The notes beneath the pieces were generated by a model that was given only the letters and a program-made list of their open reading frames with translations, was not told the DNA's origin and made no database searches. Below are positions 49,880 through 60,700 of a DNA stretch of 64,000 nucleotides, piece by piece. The position numbers were made by a program, and so were the translations under genes. Each line of letters starts with the position of its first letter. The first letter of the stretch is position 1. Source of the stretch: Nocardioides hwasunensis (lineage in GTDB: Bacteria > Actinomycetota > Actinomycetes > Propionibacteriales > Nocardioidaceae); assembly GCF_014779665.1 (NCBI RefSeq), contig NZ_JACXYY010000001.1, positions 186,001 through 250,000 of the forward strand, given 5' to 3'.

Positions 49880-50964
49880 GCGATCAGACCTCAGGAACCG
49901 GAAAGGGGCCCGACGTGGCCGCCGTGGAGAACCCCCTCGCCCCCTCGCAGGACTCCATCTCGGTGGAGCGCGCCGCGTCGGGGAGCGAGCCCACCGCCGG
50001 CGGTGGGCTGATGAGCGGGCCGTTCGGCCGCAACCTCGGACTCGTCCTGGCGCTCCTGCTCATCTGCGCGGCGGGCGTGATCACTGCCGGCGACCGGTTC
50101 GCCAGCATCGACAACACCCTCACCATCTTGCGCTTCGCCTCCACGATCGGGGTGGTGAGCATCGGGATGACCTTCGTCATCACCGGTGGCGGCATCGACC
50201 TCTCGGTCGGCGCGATCCTGGCGCTGTCCTCGGTGTGGGCGACGACCTTCGCCACCCAGGCCATGGCCCAGGACACGCACTGGCTGGTGATGGTGTTCGC
50301 CGCGCTCGCGGTCGGCGCGGGCTGCGGTCTGGTCAACGGACTGGTGATCGCCTACGGCAAGGTGGTCCCGTTCATCACGACCCTCGCCATGCTCGCAGCC
50401 GCCCGAGGGCTGGCCGAGATCATCTCCGAGCGACGCACGCAGATCGTCACCGTCGACGGCTTCAAGGACTTCTTCTCCACCGACGTGCTGGGCGTCCCGC
50501 TGCTCGTGGTGATCTTCGCGGTCGTCTCGGTCGCCGGCTGGGTCCTCTTCAACCGCACCACGTTCGGCCGGCGCACCCTGGCCGTCGGCGGCAACCCGGA
50601 GGCAGCGCGCCTCGCCGGCATCAACGTCAACCTGCACACGGTCCTGCTCTACGTGCTCGTCGGCTTCTGCTGCGGGCTCGCCGCCCTGATGCTGGTCAGC
50701 CGCACCACGACCGGCACGTCGACCCATGGCTTCATGATGGAGCTCGACGTCATCGCAGCGGTCGTCATCGGCGGGACGCTGCTGACCGGCGGCCGCGGCA
50801 CGATCGTCGGCACCGTCCTGGGCGTCCTCATCTTCGCCACCCTCGGCAACGTGTTCACCCTCAACAACCAGGACACCTCGACCCAGGCGGTCGCCAAGGG
50901 CCTGATCATCGTCGTCGCCGTGCTGCTCCAGCAGCGCCTGGCACGACGGGCGAGCTCGACCTAG
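49876..50964 (+). CDS. Sugar ABC transporter permease (RbsC/XylH class)
   Basis: This 362-aa permease has a 50-residue hydrophilic N-terminus and about ten hydrophobic segments. Family signatures are FVITGGGIDLSVGAILALSS, VNGLVIAYGKVVPFITTLAMLAAARGLA, FGRRTLAVGGNPEAARLAGINV and VVIGGTLLTGGRGTIVGTVLGVL. It forms the channel for the sugar delivered by the lipoprotein encoded next. It starts in an ATGA overlap with the ATPase stop. Confidence 0.94.
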   Translation: MSDQTSGTGKGPDVAAVENPLAPSQDSISVERAASGSEPTAGGGLMSGPFGRNLGLVLALLLICAAGVITAGDRFASIDNTLTILRFASTIGVVSIGMTFVITGGGIDLSVGAILALSSVWATTFATQAMAQDTHWLVMVFAALAVGAGCGLVNGLVIAYGKVVPFITTLAMLAAARGLAEIISERRTQIVTVDGFKDFFSTDVLGVPLLVVIFAVVSVAGWVLFNRTTFGRRTLAVGGNPEAARLAGINVNLHTVLLYVLVGFCCGLAALMLVSRTTTGTSTHGFMMELDVIAAVVIGGTLLTGGRGTIVGTVLGVLIFATLGNVFTLNNQDTSTQAVAKGLIIVVAVLLQQRLARRASST

Positions 50965-51086
50965 CCGCCACACCACCCCGCACTCGGACACTGCACCACC
51001 TGCACACCCACCTGCACCATCACGCCGGCACCGCACCGCCGCCGGCGACAGCACCGCACCCATCGACACCACCAAGGAGCACGACC

Positions 51087-52163
51087 ATGCGACTGCGCAC
51101 CCCCCTCCGACGGCACCAGAGCCGCCGCTACTCCGGCCTCGTGGTCGGCGCGGTCGCCGTCCTGACCCTCGCGGCCTGCACCGGCAGCGCCGAGGACGCG
51201 GCCAACGACGACAAGGGCAGCTCCGACGCCGCCCCGGTGGCTGCCGCTGGCAGCAACGACGAGGAGGGAGACCAGGTCACGATCGGGTTCTCCGCTCCCG
51301 CGGCCGACCACGGCTGGATGGCCGCCATCACCAACAACGTCCGCGACCTCGCCGACCAGTACCCCGACATCGACCTCCAGATCGCGGAGGGCACGAACGA
51401 CGTCAACCTCCAGATCAGCCAGGTGGAGACCTTCATCAACGACAAGGTCGACGCCATCGTGCTGCTGCCCTTCGACGGTGCGGCGATGACCCCGATCGCG
51501 CTCAAGGCCATGGAGGCCGGGATCCCGGTCATCAACGTCGACCGCGAGTTCGACGACGCCAACGCCGCGCGCGTCACCGTCCTCGGCGACAACTACGGCA
51601 TGGGCGTCTCGGCCGGCCAGTACGTCTGCGAGCAGGCCGACGGCAACAAGGACGCCGTCGTGGCCGAGATCGCCGGCATCGACTCCCTGCCGCTGACCCA
51701 GGACCGCAGCCAGGGCTTCGAGGACGCGCTGTCCGACTGCGGCCTCGACGTCGACGCCCGCCAGGCCGCCGACTTCACCGTCGAGAGCGGTGAGCGGGTC
51801 GCCGCCAACCTGCTGCAGGCCGAGCCGAAGATCGACTTCCTCTGGAACCACGACGACGACCAGGGCATCGGTGTCCTGGCCGCCATCGAGAACGCCGGCC
51901 GCGACGAGTTCACCATGATCGGCGGTGCCGGGTCGGCCAACGCGATGCGCGACATCCAGGACGGCAACAAGGTCCTCAAGGCCACCGTCATCTACCCCTC
52001 AACCCAGGGTGCCGACGGCGTGAAGCTCGCCCGACTGCTCCTGCAGCAGAAGGCGATGGGCGACCTGGTCGAGGTCGAGGTCCCGCGCACGGTGCAGCTC
52101 TTCGCCCCGGTCGTCACCTCGGACAACGTCGACCAGTACCTCGACACGGCCTTCGAGTCCTGA
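51087..52163 (+). CDS. Sugar ABC transporter substrate-binding lipoprotein
   Basis: This 358-aa periplasmic-binding-protein type 1 has a lipobox signal (YSGLVVGAVAVLTLAACTGS; Cys31), an acidic linker, and the ribose/xylose-binding fold from residue about 60. The fold shows VTIGFSAPAADHGWMAAITNNVRDLA, VDAIVLLPFDGAAMTPIALKAMEAGIPVINVDREFDD and WNHDDDQGIGVLAAIENAG. It captures a sugar outside the membrane for the permease. AAGGAG at 51074-51079 precedes ATG 51087. It is separated from the permease by 122 bases of C-rich sequence, which may allow higher expression than its partners. Confidence 0.93.
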   Translation: MRLRTPLRRHQSRRYSGLVVGAVAVLTLAACTGSAEDAANDDKGSSDAAPVAAAGSNDEEGDQVTIGFSAPAADHGWMAAITNNVRDLADQYPDIDLQIAEGTNDVNLQISQVETFINDKVDAIVLLPFDGAAMTPIALKAMEAGIPVINVDREFDDANAARVTVLGDNYGMGVSAGQYVCEQADGNKDAVVAEIAGIDSLPLTQDRSQGFEDALSDCGLDVDARQAADFTVESGERVAANLLQAEPKIDFLWNHDDDQGIGVLAAIENAGRDEFTMIGGAGSANAMRDIQDGNKVLKATVIYPSTQGADGVKLARLLLQQKAMGDLVEVEVPRTVQLFAPVVTSDNVDQYLDTAFES

Positions 52164-52169
52164 GGCGGT

Positions 52170-52206
52170 CCGCGGCGGCTCCCACCCCCGTGGGGAGCCG
52201 CCGCGG
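52170..52206 (+). terminator. Strong hairpin after the binding-protein gene
   Basis: CCGCGGCGGCTCCC (52170-52183) and GGGAGCCGCCGCGG (52193-52206) form a perfect 14-bp stem. No T-run. It may protect the 3' end of the highly expressed lipoprotein mRNA while letting some transcription pass to the next gene. Confidence 0.75.
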
Positions 52207-52287
52207 TCCACGCACCGCTCCACCCACCGCCCGACCTGACGCTCGCGCGACCCCACCCCTGCTTCGGCCTGCCCTGAGGAGCCCTCG

Positions 52288-53481
52288 ATGACCACGACTT
52301 CCGATGCCCCCGGCGGCACGCATGACCTGTCGGTCGGCATGGTCGGCTACGCCTTCATGGGCGCTGCGCACTCCCACGCCTGGCGCACGGCCGGCCGGTT
52401 CTTCGACCTTCCCCTCCGCCCGCGGATGACCGCGGTGGCCGGCCGCGATCCCGAGGGTGTCGCCGCTGCCGCCGAGCGCCTCGGGTGGGAGTCGACCGAG
52501 ACCTCGTGGCGGGCGCTCGTCGAGCGTGACGACGTCGACCTGGTCGACGTCTGCACGCCGGGCCACACGCACGCCGAGATCGTCATCGCGGCCCTCGAGG
52601 CCGGCAAGCACGTGCTCTGCGAGAAGCCCCTGGCCAACAGCGTCGAGGAGGCCGAGGCGATGACCCGCGCCGCCGAGAGGGCCGCGGCCGACGGCGTACG
52701 GGCCATGGTCGGCTTCACCTACCGGCGGGTGCCGGCGATCGCCCTGGCCCGCCAGCTGGTCGCGGACGGACGGCTCGGCACGCTGCACCACGTCCGGGCC
52801 CAGTACCTCCAGGACTGGATCGTCGACCCGCAGGCGCCGCTGTCCTGGCGCCTGGAGAAGGACAAGGCCGGCTCCGGCTCGCTCGGCGACATCGGCGCCC
52901 ACATCATCGACATGACGCAGTTCATCACCGGAGACCACATCCGGCGCGTCTCGGGACGGCTGCGCACCTTCGTCGACGAGCGACCGCTCCCCAGCGAGCA
53001 CTCCGGGCTGTCGGGCACGGCCGGCGCGGGCACGGGCCGGGTCACCGTCGACGACGCCGCCACCTTCCTCGCCGACTTCGCCGGTGGCGCGATGGGGGTC
53101 TTCGAGGCGACCCGGTTCGCCAACGGCCGCAAGAACGCCATCCGCATCGAGATCAACGGCTCGCAGGGCAGCCTCGCCTTCGACTTCGAGGACATGAACG
53201 TCCTGCACTTCTTCGACGGCACCGACCCCGCCGAGACCGGTGGGTTCCGCCGCATCCTCGTCACCGAGCCGGGCCACCCCTACGTCGGTGCCTGGTGGCC
53301 GCCCGGCCACGTCATCGGCTACGAGCACAGCTTCGTCCACCAGGCGGTCGACCTGGTCCGCGACATCGCGGCCGGCACCGATCCCGCCCCCTCCTTCGCC
53401 GACGGACTCCAGGTGCAACGCGTCCTGGCCGCGGTCGAGACAAGTTCCGACACCGACTCCTGGCAGGAGATTTCCGCATGA
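52288..53481 (+). CDS. Gfo/Idh/MocA-family sugar oxidoreductase
   Basis: This 397-aa NAD(P)-dependent oxidoreductase has an N-terminal Rossmann domain (residues 15-140; [17 protein letters not shown] as the dinucleotide loop, [28 protein letters not shown] with the catalytic Lys) and a C-terminal substrate domain with [21 protein letters not shown] (Asp/His of the active site). Such enzymes oxidise sugars and glycosides at a ring hydroxyl, or inositols. Its stop overlaps the xylA start, so it belongs to sugar catabolism here. The exact substrate is unknown. Confidence 0.92.
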   Translation: MTTTSDAPGGTHDLSVGMVGYAFMGAAHSHAWRTAGRFFDLPLRPRMTAVAGRDPEGVAAAAERLGWESTETSWRALVERDDVDLVDVCTPGHTHAEIVIAALEAGKHVLCEKPLANSVEEAEAMTRAAERAAADGVRAMVGFTYRRVPAIALARQLVADGRLGTLHHVRAQYLQDWIVDPQAPLSWRLEKDKAGSGSLGDIGAHIIDMTQFITGDHIRRVSGRLRTFVDERPLPSEHSGLSGTAGAGTGRVTVDDAATFLADFAGGAMGVFEATRFANGRKNAIRIEINGSQGSLAFDFEDMNVLHFFDGTDPAETGGFRRILVTEPGHPYVGAWWPPGHVIGYEHSFVHQAVDLVRDIAAGTDPAPSFADGLQVQRVLAAVETSSDTDSWQEISA

Positions 53482-54638
53482 CCGACTACACACCCACCCG
53501 CGAGGACAAGTTCTCGTTCGGCCTCTGGACGGTGGGCTGGCAGGGCACCGACGTGTTCGGGCCGAGCTCGCGCGCCCTCCTCGACCCCGTCGAGGCGACC
53601 TACAAGCTCGCCGAGCTCGGCGCAGCCGCGGTGACGTTCCACGACGACGACCTGCTCCCGGACGAGGACGAGCGGGAGAAGGTCCTGGAGAAGTTCGAGA
53701 AGGCGCTGGCCGAGACCGGTCTCGCAGTGGAGATGGTCACGACCAACCTCTTCAGCCACCCGGTCTTCAAGGAGGGCGGTCTCACCGCCAACAACCGCGA
53801 GGTGCGCCGCTACGCGCTGGCCAAGGTGCTGCGCAACGTCGACCTCGCCGCCTCGCTGGGAGCCAAGACGTTCGTCCTCTGGGGTGGACGCGAGGGCGCC
53901 GAGCACGGGGCGGCCAAGGACGTGCAGGCCGCGCTCGACCGCTACGCCGAGTCGCTCAACCTCCTGTGTGCCTACGTCCAGGAGCAGGGCTACGACATGC
54001 GCTTCGCGCTGGAGCCCAAGCCCAACGAGCCCCGCGGCGACATCCTGCTGCCCACCATCGGCCACGCCCTCGCGCTCATCTCCGAGCTCGAGCACCCCGA
54101 CATGGTCGGCCTGAACCCCGAGGTGGGCCACGAGGAGATGGCCGGGCTCAACTTCGCGCAGGGGATCAGCCAGGCGCTGTGGCACGACAAGCTCTTCCAC
54201 ATCGACCTCAACGGTCAGCACGGTCCTCGCTTCGACCAGGACCTGCGCTTCGGTGCGGGCAACCTGCGCGGCGCGTTCTGGACCGTCGACGCCCTCCAGG
54301 GCGCCGGCACGGGCAAGACCTACGACGGCTACGTGCACTTCGACTTCAAGCCCCCGCGTGCGGAGGCCGAGGACGGCGTGTGGGAGTCCGCGCGCGGTTG
54401 CATGCGCAACTTCCTCATGCTCCGCGACCGGGTGCAGGCCTTCCGCGCCGACCCGGAGGTGGTCGCCGCCCTCGAGGCGGCCGAGGTGCCCACCCTGCGC
54501 ACCCCGACCCTCGACGACGGCGAGTCGCTCTCCGACCTCCGCGCAGCGTCGTACGACGTCGAGGGGCTCGCCACACGCAGCGTCGGCATGGAGGCGCTCG
54601 ACCAGCTCGCCCTCGAGCACCTGATGGGCGCTCGCTGA
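53478..54638 (+). CDS. xylA: Xylose isomerase
   Basis: XylA interconverts D-xylose and D-xylulose with divalent metals. The 386-aa TIM-barrel protein is the short, actinobacterial class. It starts [22 protein letters not shown], has catalytic His in [25 protein letters not shown], the metal ligand Glu in [52 protein letters not shown] and [12 protein letters not shown] 53478 lies in an ATGA overlap with the oxidoreductase gene. Confidence 0.97.
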   Translation: MTDYTPTREDKFSFGLWTVGWQGTDVFGPSSRALLDPVEATYKLAELGAAAVTFHDDDLLPDEDEREKVLEKFEKALAETGLAVEMVTTNLFSHPVFKEGGLTANNREVRRYALAKVLRNVDLAASLGAKTFVLWGGREGAEHGAAKDVQAALDRYAESLNLLCAYVQEQGYDMRFALEPKPNEPRGDILLPTIGHALALISELEHPDMVGLNPEVGHEEMAGLNFAQGISQALWHDKLFHIDLNGQHGPRFDQDLRFGAGNLRGAFWTVDALQGAGTGKTYDGYVHFDFKPPRAEAEDGVWESARGCMRNFLMLRDRVQAFRADPEVVAALEAAEVPTLRTPTLDDGESLSDLRAASYDVEGLATRSVGMEALDQLALEHLMGAR

Positions 54639-54648
54639 GGGACACCTG

Positions 54649-54675
54649 ACCGGCGGGCGCCGAACCCGCCGGTCG
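54649..54675 (+). terminator. Hairpin after xylA
   Basis: GACCGGCGGG (54649-54658) and CCCGCCGGTC (54666-54675) form a 10-bp stem with a 7-base loop. A second small hairpin (CCGGGG 54715-54720 with CCCCGG 54726-54731) follows. Confidence 0.65.
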
Positions 54676-54772
54676 GCAACGCACGACACCACCGCACGAC
54701 AGGGGCCGAACGCCCGGGGACCCGCCCCGGAAATCCGATGGAGCGCAATCCGTCACCAGAGAAGGGATCGTG

Positions 54773-57700
54773 ATGAACACACTCATCACGCGACTGCAGA
54801 GGCACGCTCGTGTCGCAGTCGGCTCCACGATGGCCATGGTCGTGTCGTTGCCGCTCGGCGCCTCGATCGCGCTGGCCGCTCCTGCGTCCGCCGCAGCGCC
54901 CGAGCGCGCTGCGGCCACCTCCGAGAAGGCTGCCGACGAGGACGCCACGACCACGAAGAAGGCCGACACGTCGGCCGAGAAGGCCCCTGAGGGCAACGCG
55001 GTCCCGTGGACCGCCGACCCGAAGGCCTCTGCGAAGGCGGCTGCCTCGGCGGAGCAGTTCGACGCGCTCGTGTTCTCCAAGACCGCTGCGTTCCGCCACT
55101 CCAACATCGGCGTCGCGACGGCCGCGATCCAGCAGCTCGGTGCCGACAACAACTTCACGGTCACCGTGACCGAGGACAGCACGGCGTTCACCGACGCCAA
55201 CCTCGAGCAGTACGAGGTCGTCATCTTCCTGTCCACCACCGGTGACGTCCTCAACGACACCCAGCAGGCGGCGTTCGAGCGCTACATCCAGGCCGGTGGC
55301 GGCTACGCCGGCATCCACGCCGCATCCGACACCGAGTACAGCTGGCCGTGGTACGGCAACCTGGTCGGCTCCTACTTCAACAACCACCCGCCGGGCACGC
55401 CGACCGCGACCGTCAAGGTCGAGGATCCGGGCCACCCCTCCACCAAGGGCATCGAGCCGCTCTGGCAGCGCACGGACGAGTGGTACAACTTCCGGACCAA
55501 CCCGCGCGGCAAGGTGCACGTCCTCGCCTCGATGGACGAGTCGACCTACGCTCCCGGCGGCGGCGCGATGGGCGCCGAGCACCCGATCGCCTGGTGCCAG
55601 GACTTCGACGGCGGCCGCAGCTGGTACACCGGCATGGGCCACACCGAGGCCTCCTTCGCCGACACCAAGTTCCTCGGGCACATCCTCGGCGGCATCCAGA
55701 CCGCCGCAGGCGTCGTGGACTCCGACTGCAAGGCGACCCTCGAGCCGAGCTTCGAGAAGGTGGCGCTCGACGAGAACACGTCCAACCCGATGGAGCTCGA
55801 CATCGCCGACGACGGCCGGGTCTTCTACATCGACCGCAACGGCGCCGTCCGGATCATCCTGGAGAACGGCAGCGTGGTCACCGCGGGCACGATCCCGGTC
55901 TACACGGGCCAGGAGTTCGGCCTGCTCGGCATCGCGCTCGACCCGGACTTCGCCACCAACAACTGGATCTACCTCTACTACTCGCCGACGGGCTCGACGC
56001 CGACGGACCGCATCTCCCGCTACACGATGTCGGGCAACACGCTGCAGCTCGGCACCGCGGTGACGATCCTCGACGTGCCCACCCAGCGCGACCAGTGCTG
56101 CCACGCGGGTGGAGCGCTCGAGTTCGACAACTCGGGCAACCTCTACCTCGCCACCGGCGACAACAGCAACCCGTTCGACTCCGGCGGCTACACCCCGATC
56201 GACGAGCGACCCGGCCGCGCGGCCTGGGACGCCCAGCGCACCTCCGGCAACACCAACTCGCTCAACGGCAAGGTGCTGCGCATCAAGCCCCTGCCGGCGG
56301 GTGGCTACTCGATCCCCGAGGGCAACCTGTTCGACGAGGCGGCCGACACCAACGACAAGACCCGCCCCGAGATCTACGCGATGGGCTTCCGCAACCCCTT
56401 CCGGATCGGCCTCGACGAGCAGCACGACCGCCTGCTCGTGGCCGACTACGGACCCGACGCCGGCTCGACGAGCGCCACGCGTGGTCCCAACGGACGCGTC
56501 GAGTGGAACATCCTCGACCAGCCCGGCAACTACGGCTGGCCCTACTGCGTGGGCGACAACACCCCCTACAACGACTACAACTTCGCCAGCAGCACGGCCG
56601 GAGCGGCCTTCGACTGTGCCAACCCGGTCAACGACTCGCCCAACAACACCGGTCTGACCAACCTCCCGCCGGCCAAGAAGGCCGTGATCTGGCAGAGCAA
56701 CAACGCCTCGATCACCGGCACCCCGGAGATCGGCGCGAGCGGCGCCCCGATGACGTCGGGCACCTACTCCTACGACCCTGACCTCGCCTCCGACCGCAAG
56801 TGGCCGGCGTACTTCGACAGCAAGGCGATCTGGGCCGACTGGAACAACAACCGGCTCTTCACCGTCCAGATGAACCAGGCCGGCACGAACTACACCGACA
56901 TCAACCGCTTCCTGCCGTCGCTGCCGATGAAGCGTCCGCACGCGCTCCAGTTCGGTCCTGACGGTGCGCTCTACATGATCGAGTGGGGCAGCGGCTTCAA
57001 CGGCAACAACACCGACTCCGGCATCTACCGGATCGACTACGTCGAGGGCAACCGCGCCCCGGTGGCCCGCGCGACCGCCGACAAGACGTCCGGCCAGGCT
57101 CCGCTGACCGTCGCCTTCGACGGCACCGCCTCGTTCGACCCCGACACGGGCACATCGGCGGGACTCACCTACTCGTGGGACTTCGACGGCGACGGGACGC
57201 CCGAAGCCACCACTCCGAGCGGCTCCTTCACCTACACGACCGTGGGCAACTACACCGCCCGGCTGACGGTCACCGACGAGGGCGGGCGCACCGGCACCAC
57301 CAACATCGACATCACGGTGGGCAACACCGCGCCGACGGTGAAGCTCAAGCTCCCGCTCAACGGAGGCTTCTTCAACTTCGACGACACCGTGAAGTACGAG
57401 GTCGAGGTCACCGACCCCGAGGACGGGACGATCGACTGCAGCCGTGTCGTGGTGCAGCCCGGGCTCGGTCACGACCAGCACTCGCACGACTACGAGCAGT
57501 ACGAGGGATGCTCCGGCAGCCTCTCGCTGCCCGGTGACAGCGGCCACGTCGGCGCCAACATCTTCGGCACGATCAAGGCCACCTACACCGACGACGGCGC
57601 CGGCGCCGCCAACCCGTTGACCGGCGTCGACGGCATCATCTTGCACACCAAGCACAAGGAGGCCGAGTTCTTCGACGCCACCGGCCGCACAGGCAGCAAC

Positions 57701-60700
57701 ACCGGCGGCACGCCGGGCGTCTCGACCCAGGCGACGACCGACACCGGCGGCGGCCAGATGGTCACCGGCGTGGAGACCGGCGACTGGTTCCGCTGGGACG
57801 TCATGAACCTGACGGGCATCAACGGTGTCACGATGCGCGCCGCGTCGACGACCGCCGGCGCCACCTTCGAGGTGCGCCAGGGCTCGCCCACGGGCACCGC
57901 GATCGGCACCCTCTCGGTGCCGAACACCGGTGGCGCCCAGACCTTCCAGAACGTGCAGACCACGTTCACGGGAGCGACGACGACGAGCCAGGCGCTCTAC
58001 TTCGTCGCCACGACCGGCGGGGCCAACGTCAACTACCTCGAGTTCACCGGTCGGGGCATCACCGACAACCAGCCGCCGACGGTCTCCATCACCGCCAGCA
58101 AGACCACCGGTGCCGCGCCACTGCCGGTGGCGTTCACCAGCACGGCGACCGACCCGGACGGCGACACCCCGCTCACCTACGCGTGGACGTTCGGCGACGG
58201 AGGGACCTCCACCGAGGCCAACCCGAGCCACACGTTCACCACGCCCGGCACCTACGTCGTCTCGCTGACGGTCAAGGACTCCCGCGGGGCCACGGCCACC
58301 CGGACGACACAGGTCAGGGTCACGACCGCGCAGGACATCTGCTTCAGCGGACGCTCCGACGACTTCCTGGGCGCCGCGCTGGACACCGACCGCTGGAACC
58401 GCAGCGTCCGGGTCAACCAGTCGCTCACGGTGGCCGACGGGACGCTGAACATCCCGATCACCGCGACCGACATCCACCAGACCACCAACACGGCACCGAA
58501 CATCGTGCTGCAGGACCTGCCTGCGGGCCAGTTCGAGGTCACGACCAAGGTCACGCTGCCGGCCACGAAGGGCTACCAGCAGGGCGGCCTGGTGATCTAC
58601 GGCGATGACAACAACTACCTGAAGCTCGTCTACTCCGGTCGCTCCACCGCGGCCAACGGCGACAAGGCGGCCAACGTCATCCAGTTCGCCAAGGAGGTCA
58701 ACGCCGCGGCCACGGAGACCAACTCCGCCAACCTCGGCGCGAGCTTCCCCGACACCGTGTGGCTGCGGATGACCAGCACCAACGGCACCGACGTCACCCC
58801 GTCCTACAGCACCGACGGCGCCACCTGGCTCCCGATCACCACCTCGGGCGGGACCCCGGCGGCGGCGCGCAACCTCAGCGGCATCACCGCACCCAAGGTG
58901 GGTCTGCTGGCGCTGGGCAGCACGGCGGCGTCGGCGACGCCCGCGATCACCGCTCAGTTCGACTACTTCACCCTCACCCCGGACGACACGGCCGTGCCGT
59001 GCTCGGCGTCCTGCTTCGTCGACGAGTTCGGCGGTCAGGCCCTGGCCTCCCCGCAGTGGAGCGTGGTGCGACCCAGCGGGAACCTCACGGTCTCCGGTGG
59101 CTCGGTGAAGATCCCGATGGAGGCGACCGACCTCTACCAGACCACCAACACCGCCCGGGACCTGGTCCTCACCGACCTGCCCTCCGGTCCCTTCGTGGTC
59201 ACCACCAAGGTCACCGCCCCGATCAACCGGTCCTACCAGTCGGCGGGGCTGCTCATCTACGGAGACGACGACAACTACCTCAAGCACGTCTTCCAGGGGC
59301 GCAGCACCGATCCCAGCGCCGCGTCCAACATCATCCAGACGGCCCGGGAGACCGGCGGCACCGCGGTCGAGACCAACACCTCGGGCCTGGGTGCGACGTT
59401 CCCGACCACGGTCTGGCTGCGCCTCACCAGCACGGACGGCGTCGCGGTCCTCGGCAGCTACAGCACCGACGGCCAGACGTGGACGAACATGTCCGGTGGC
59501 TACAACCTGACCGGCATCACCAACCCCAAGGTGGGTCTGCTCGCAGCAGCCAACACCACCGCCGGTGCCGGCATCACCGCCTCGTTCGACTGGTTCACGC
59601 TGGGCAAGGACGACACGTGCGAGCCCGGCACCACGCCGACCGACACCACGGCACCGACGACGACGCTCAGCGTCGCGGCGGCCACCGGCCAGGCGGGCTG
59701 GTACACGACACGTCCGTCGTTCACCCTCGCGGCCTCCGACGAGACGGGCGGGTCCGGCGTCACCTCGACCGAGTACCGCATCGCCGGCGGCGCCTGGACC
59801 CCCTACACAGGGGCGGTCCCGGTGACCGGTGAGGGCTCGCGCCTGGTCGAGTACCGCTCGACCGACGTGGCCGGCAACGTGGAGGCCACGAAGTCGCAGA
59901 CGATCAGGATCGACACGGTCGCCCCGACCGCGACGTTCACGATCCCGGCGGCCACGGGCACCGGCGGGTGGCACACCACCCGTCCGTCGTTCACCCTCGC
60001 GGCCTCCGACGGCGCGGACGGGTCGGGCATCGGCTCGATCGAGTACCGCATCGCCGGCGGGGACTGGATGCCCTACAGCATCACGGTCCCGGTCACCGGT
60101 GAGGGCTCGCGACAGGTCGAGTACCGGGCGACCGACGTCGCCGGCAACGCGGCGCAGGTCAAGACCGAGACGGTCAAGATCGACACCGCAGCGCCGAGCG
60201 TCCTGGCTGCCGAGTCCGGCACCAGCACCAAGACGGTCACCCTGACCGCCACCGACGCCGCGTCCGGCGTGGCCGGCATCGAGTACCAGATCGGCGACGA
60301 CACGACGTGGAAGACCTACTCCGCGCCGCTGACGTTCGACGAGCCCGGCACCCACGTCGTGCGCTACCGCGCCACCGACGAGGCGGGCAACAGCTCGAAC
60401 GGCCAGATCCAGGTCGTCGTGTCGCAGCCCGGCGAGCCCGCCGAGCCGGCGAAGCCCACGGTCGGCCTGACCACGGCGCCAGTGGCGGCCAACGGTCGGA
60501 GCGGCTGGTTCACCTCGCCGGTCACCGTCACCCTCGCGGGTGCCGGTGGTGAGGGCACGATCGCACTCGAGCACCGCATCGGCGACGGTCCCTGGACGGC
60601 GTACACCGCGCCGTTCCGGGTCAGCGCCGACGGCGTCACCCGGGTCCAGGCACGGGCGACGGACGCGGCCGGGACGGTCTCGGAGGTCCAGACCCTGACG

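Noticed and set aside
5460..52700. Apparent abundance of GGCGTACG in genes and gaps
   Set aside because: It recurs many times by eye, but without counts against a codon-aware background it may reflect Ala/Gly-Tyr codon junctions. It is palindromic at its core, so it cannot be a strand-polar chromosome motif.
54329..60574. Open frame of about 2080 codons on the strand opposite the giant secreted-protein gene
   Set aside because: Long antisense frames arise in GC-rich genes because G/C third positions suppress stop codons. The translation is low-complexity (Val/Gly/Arg/Asp), and the plus strand has recognisable domains and a signal peptide.
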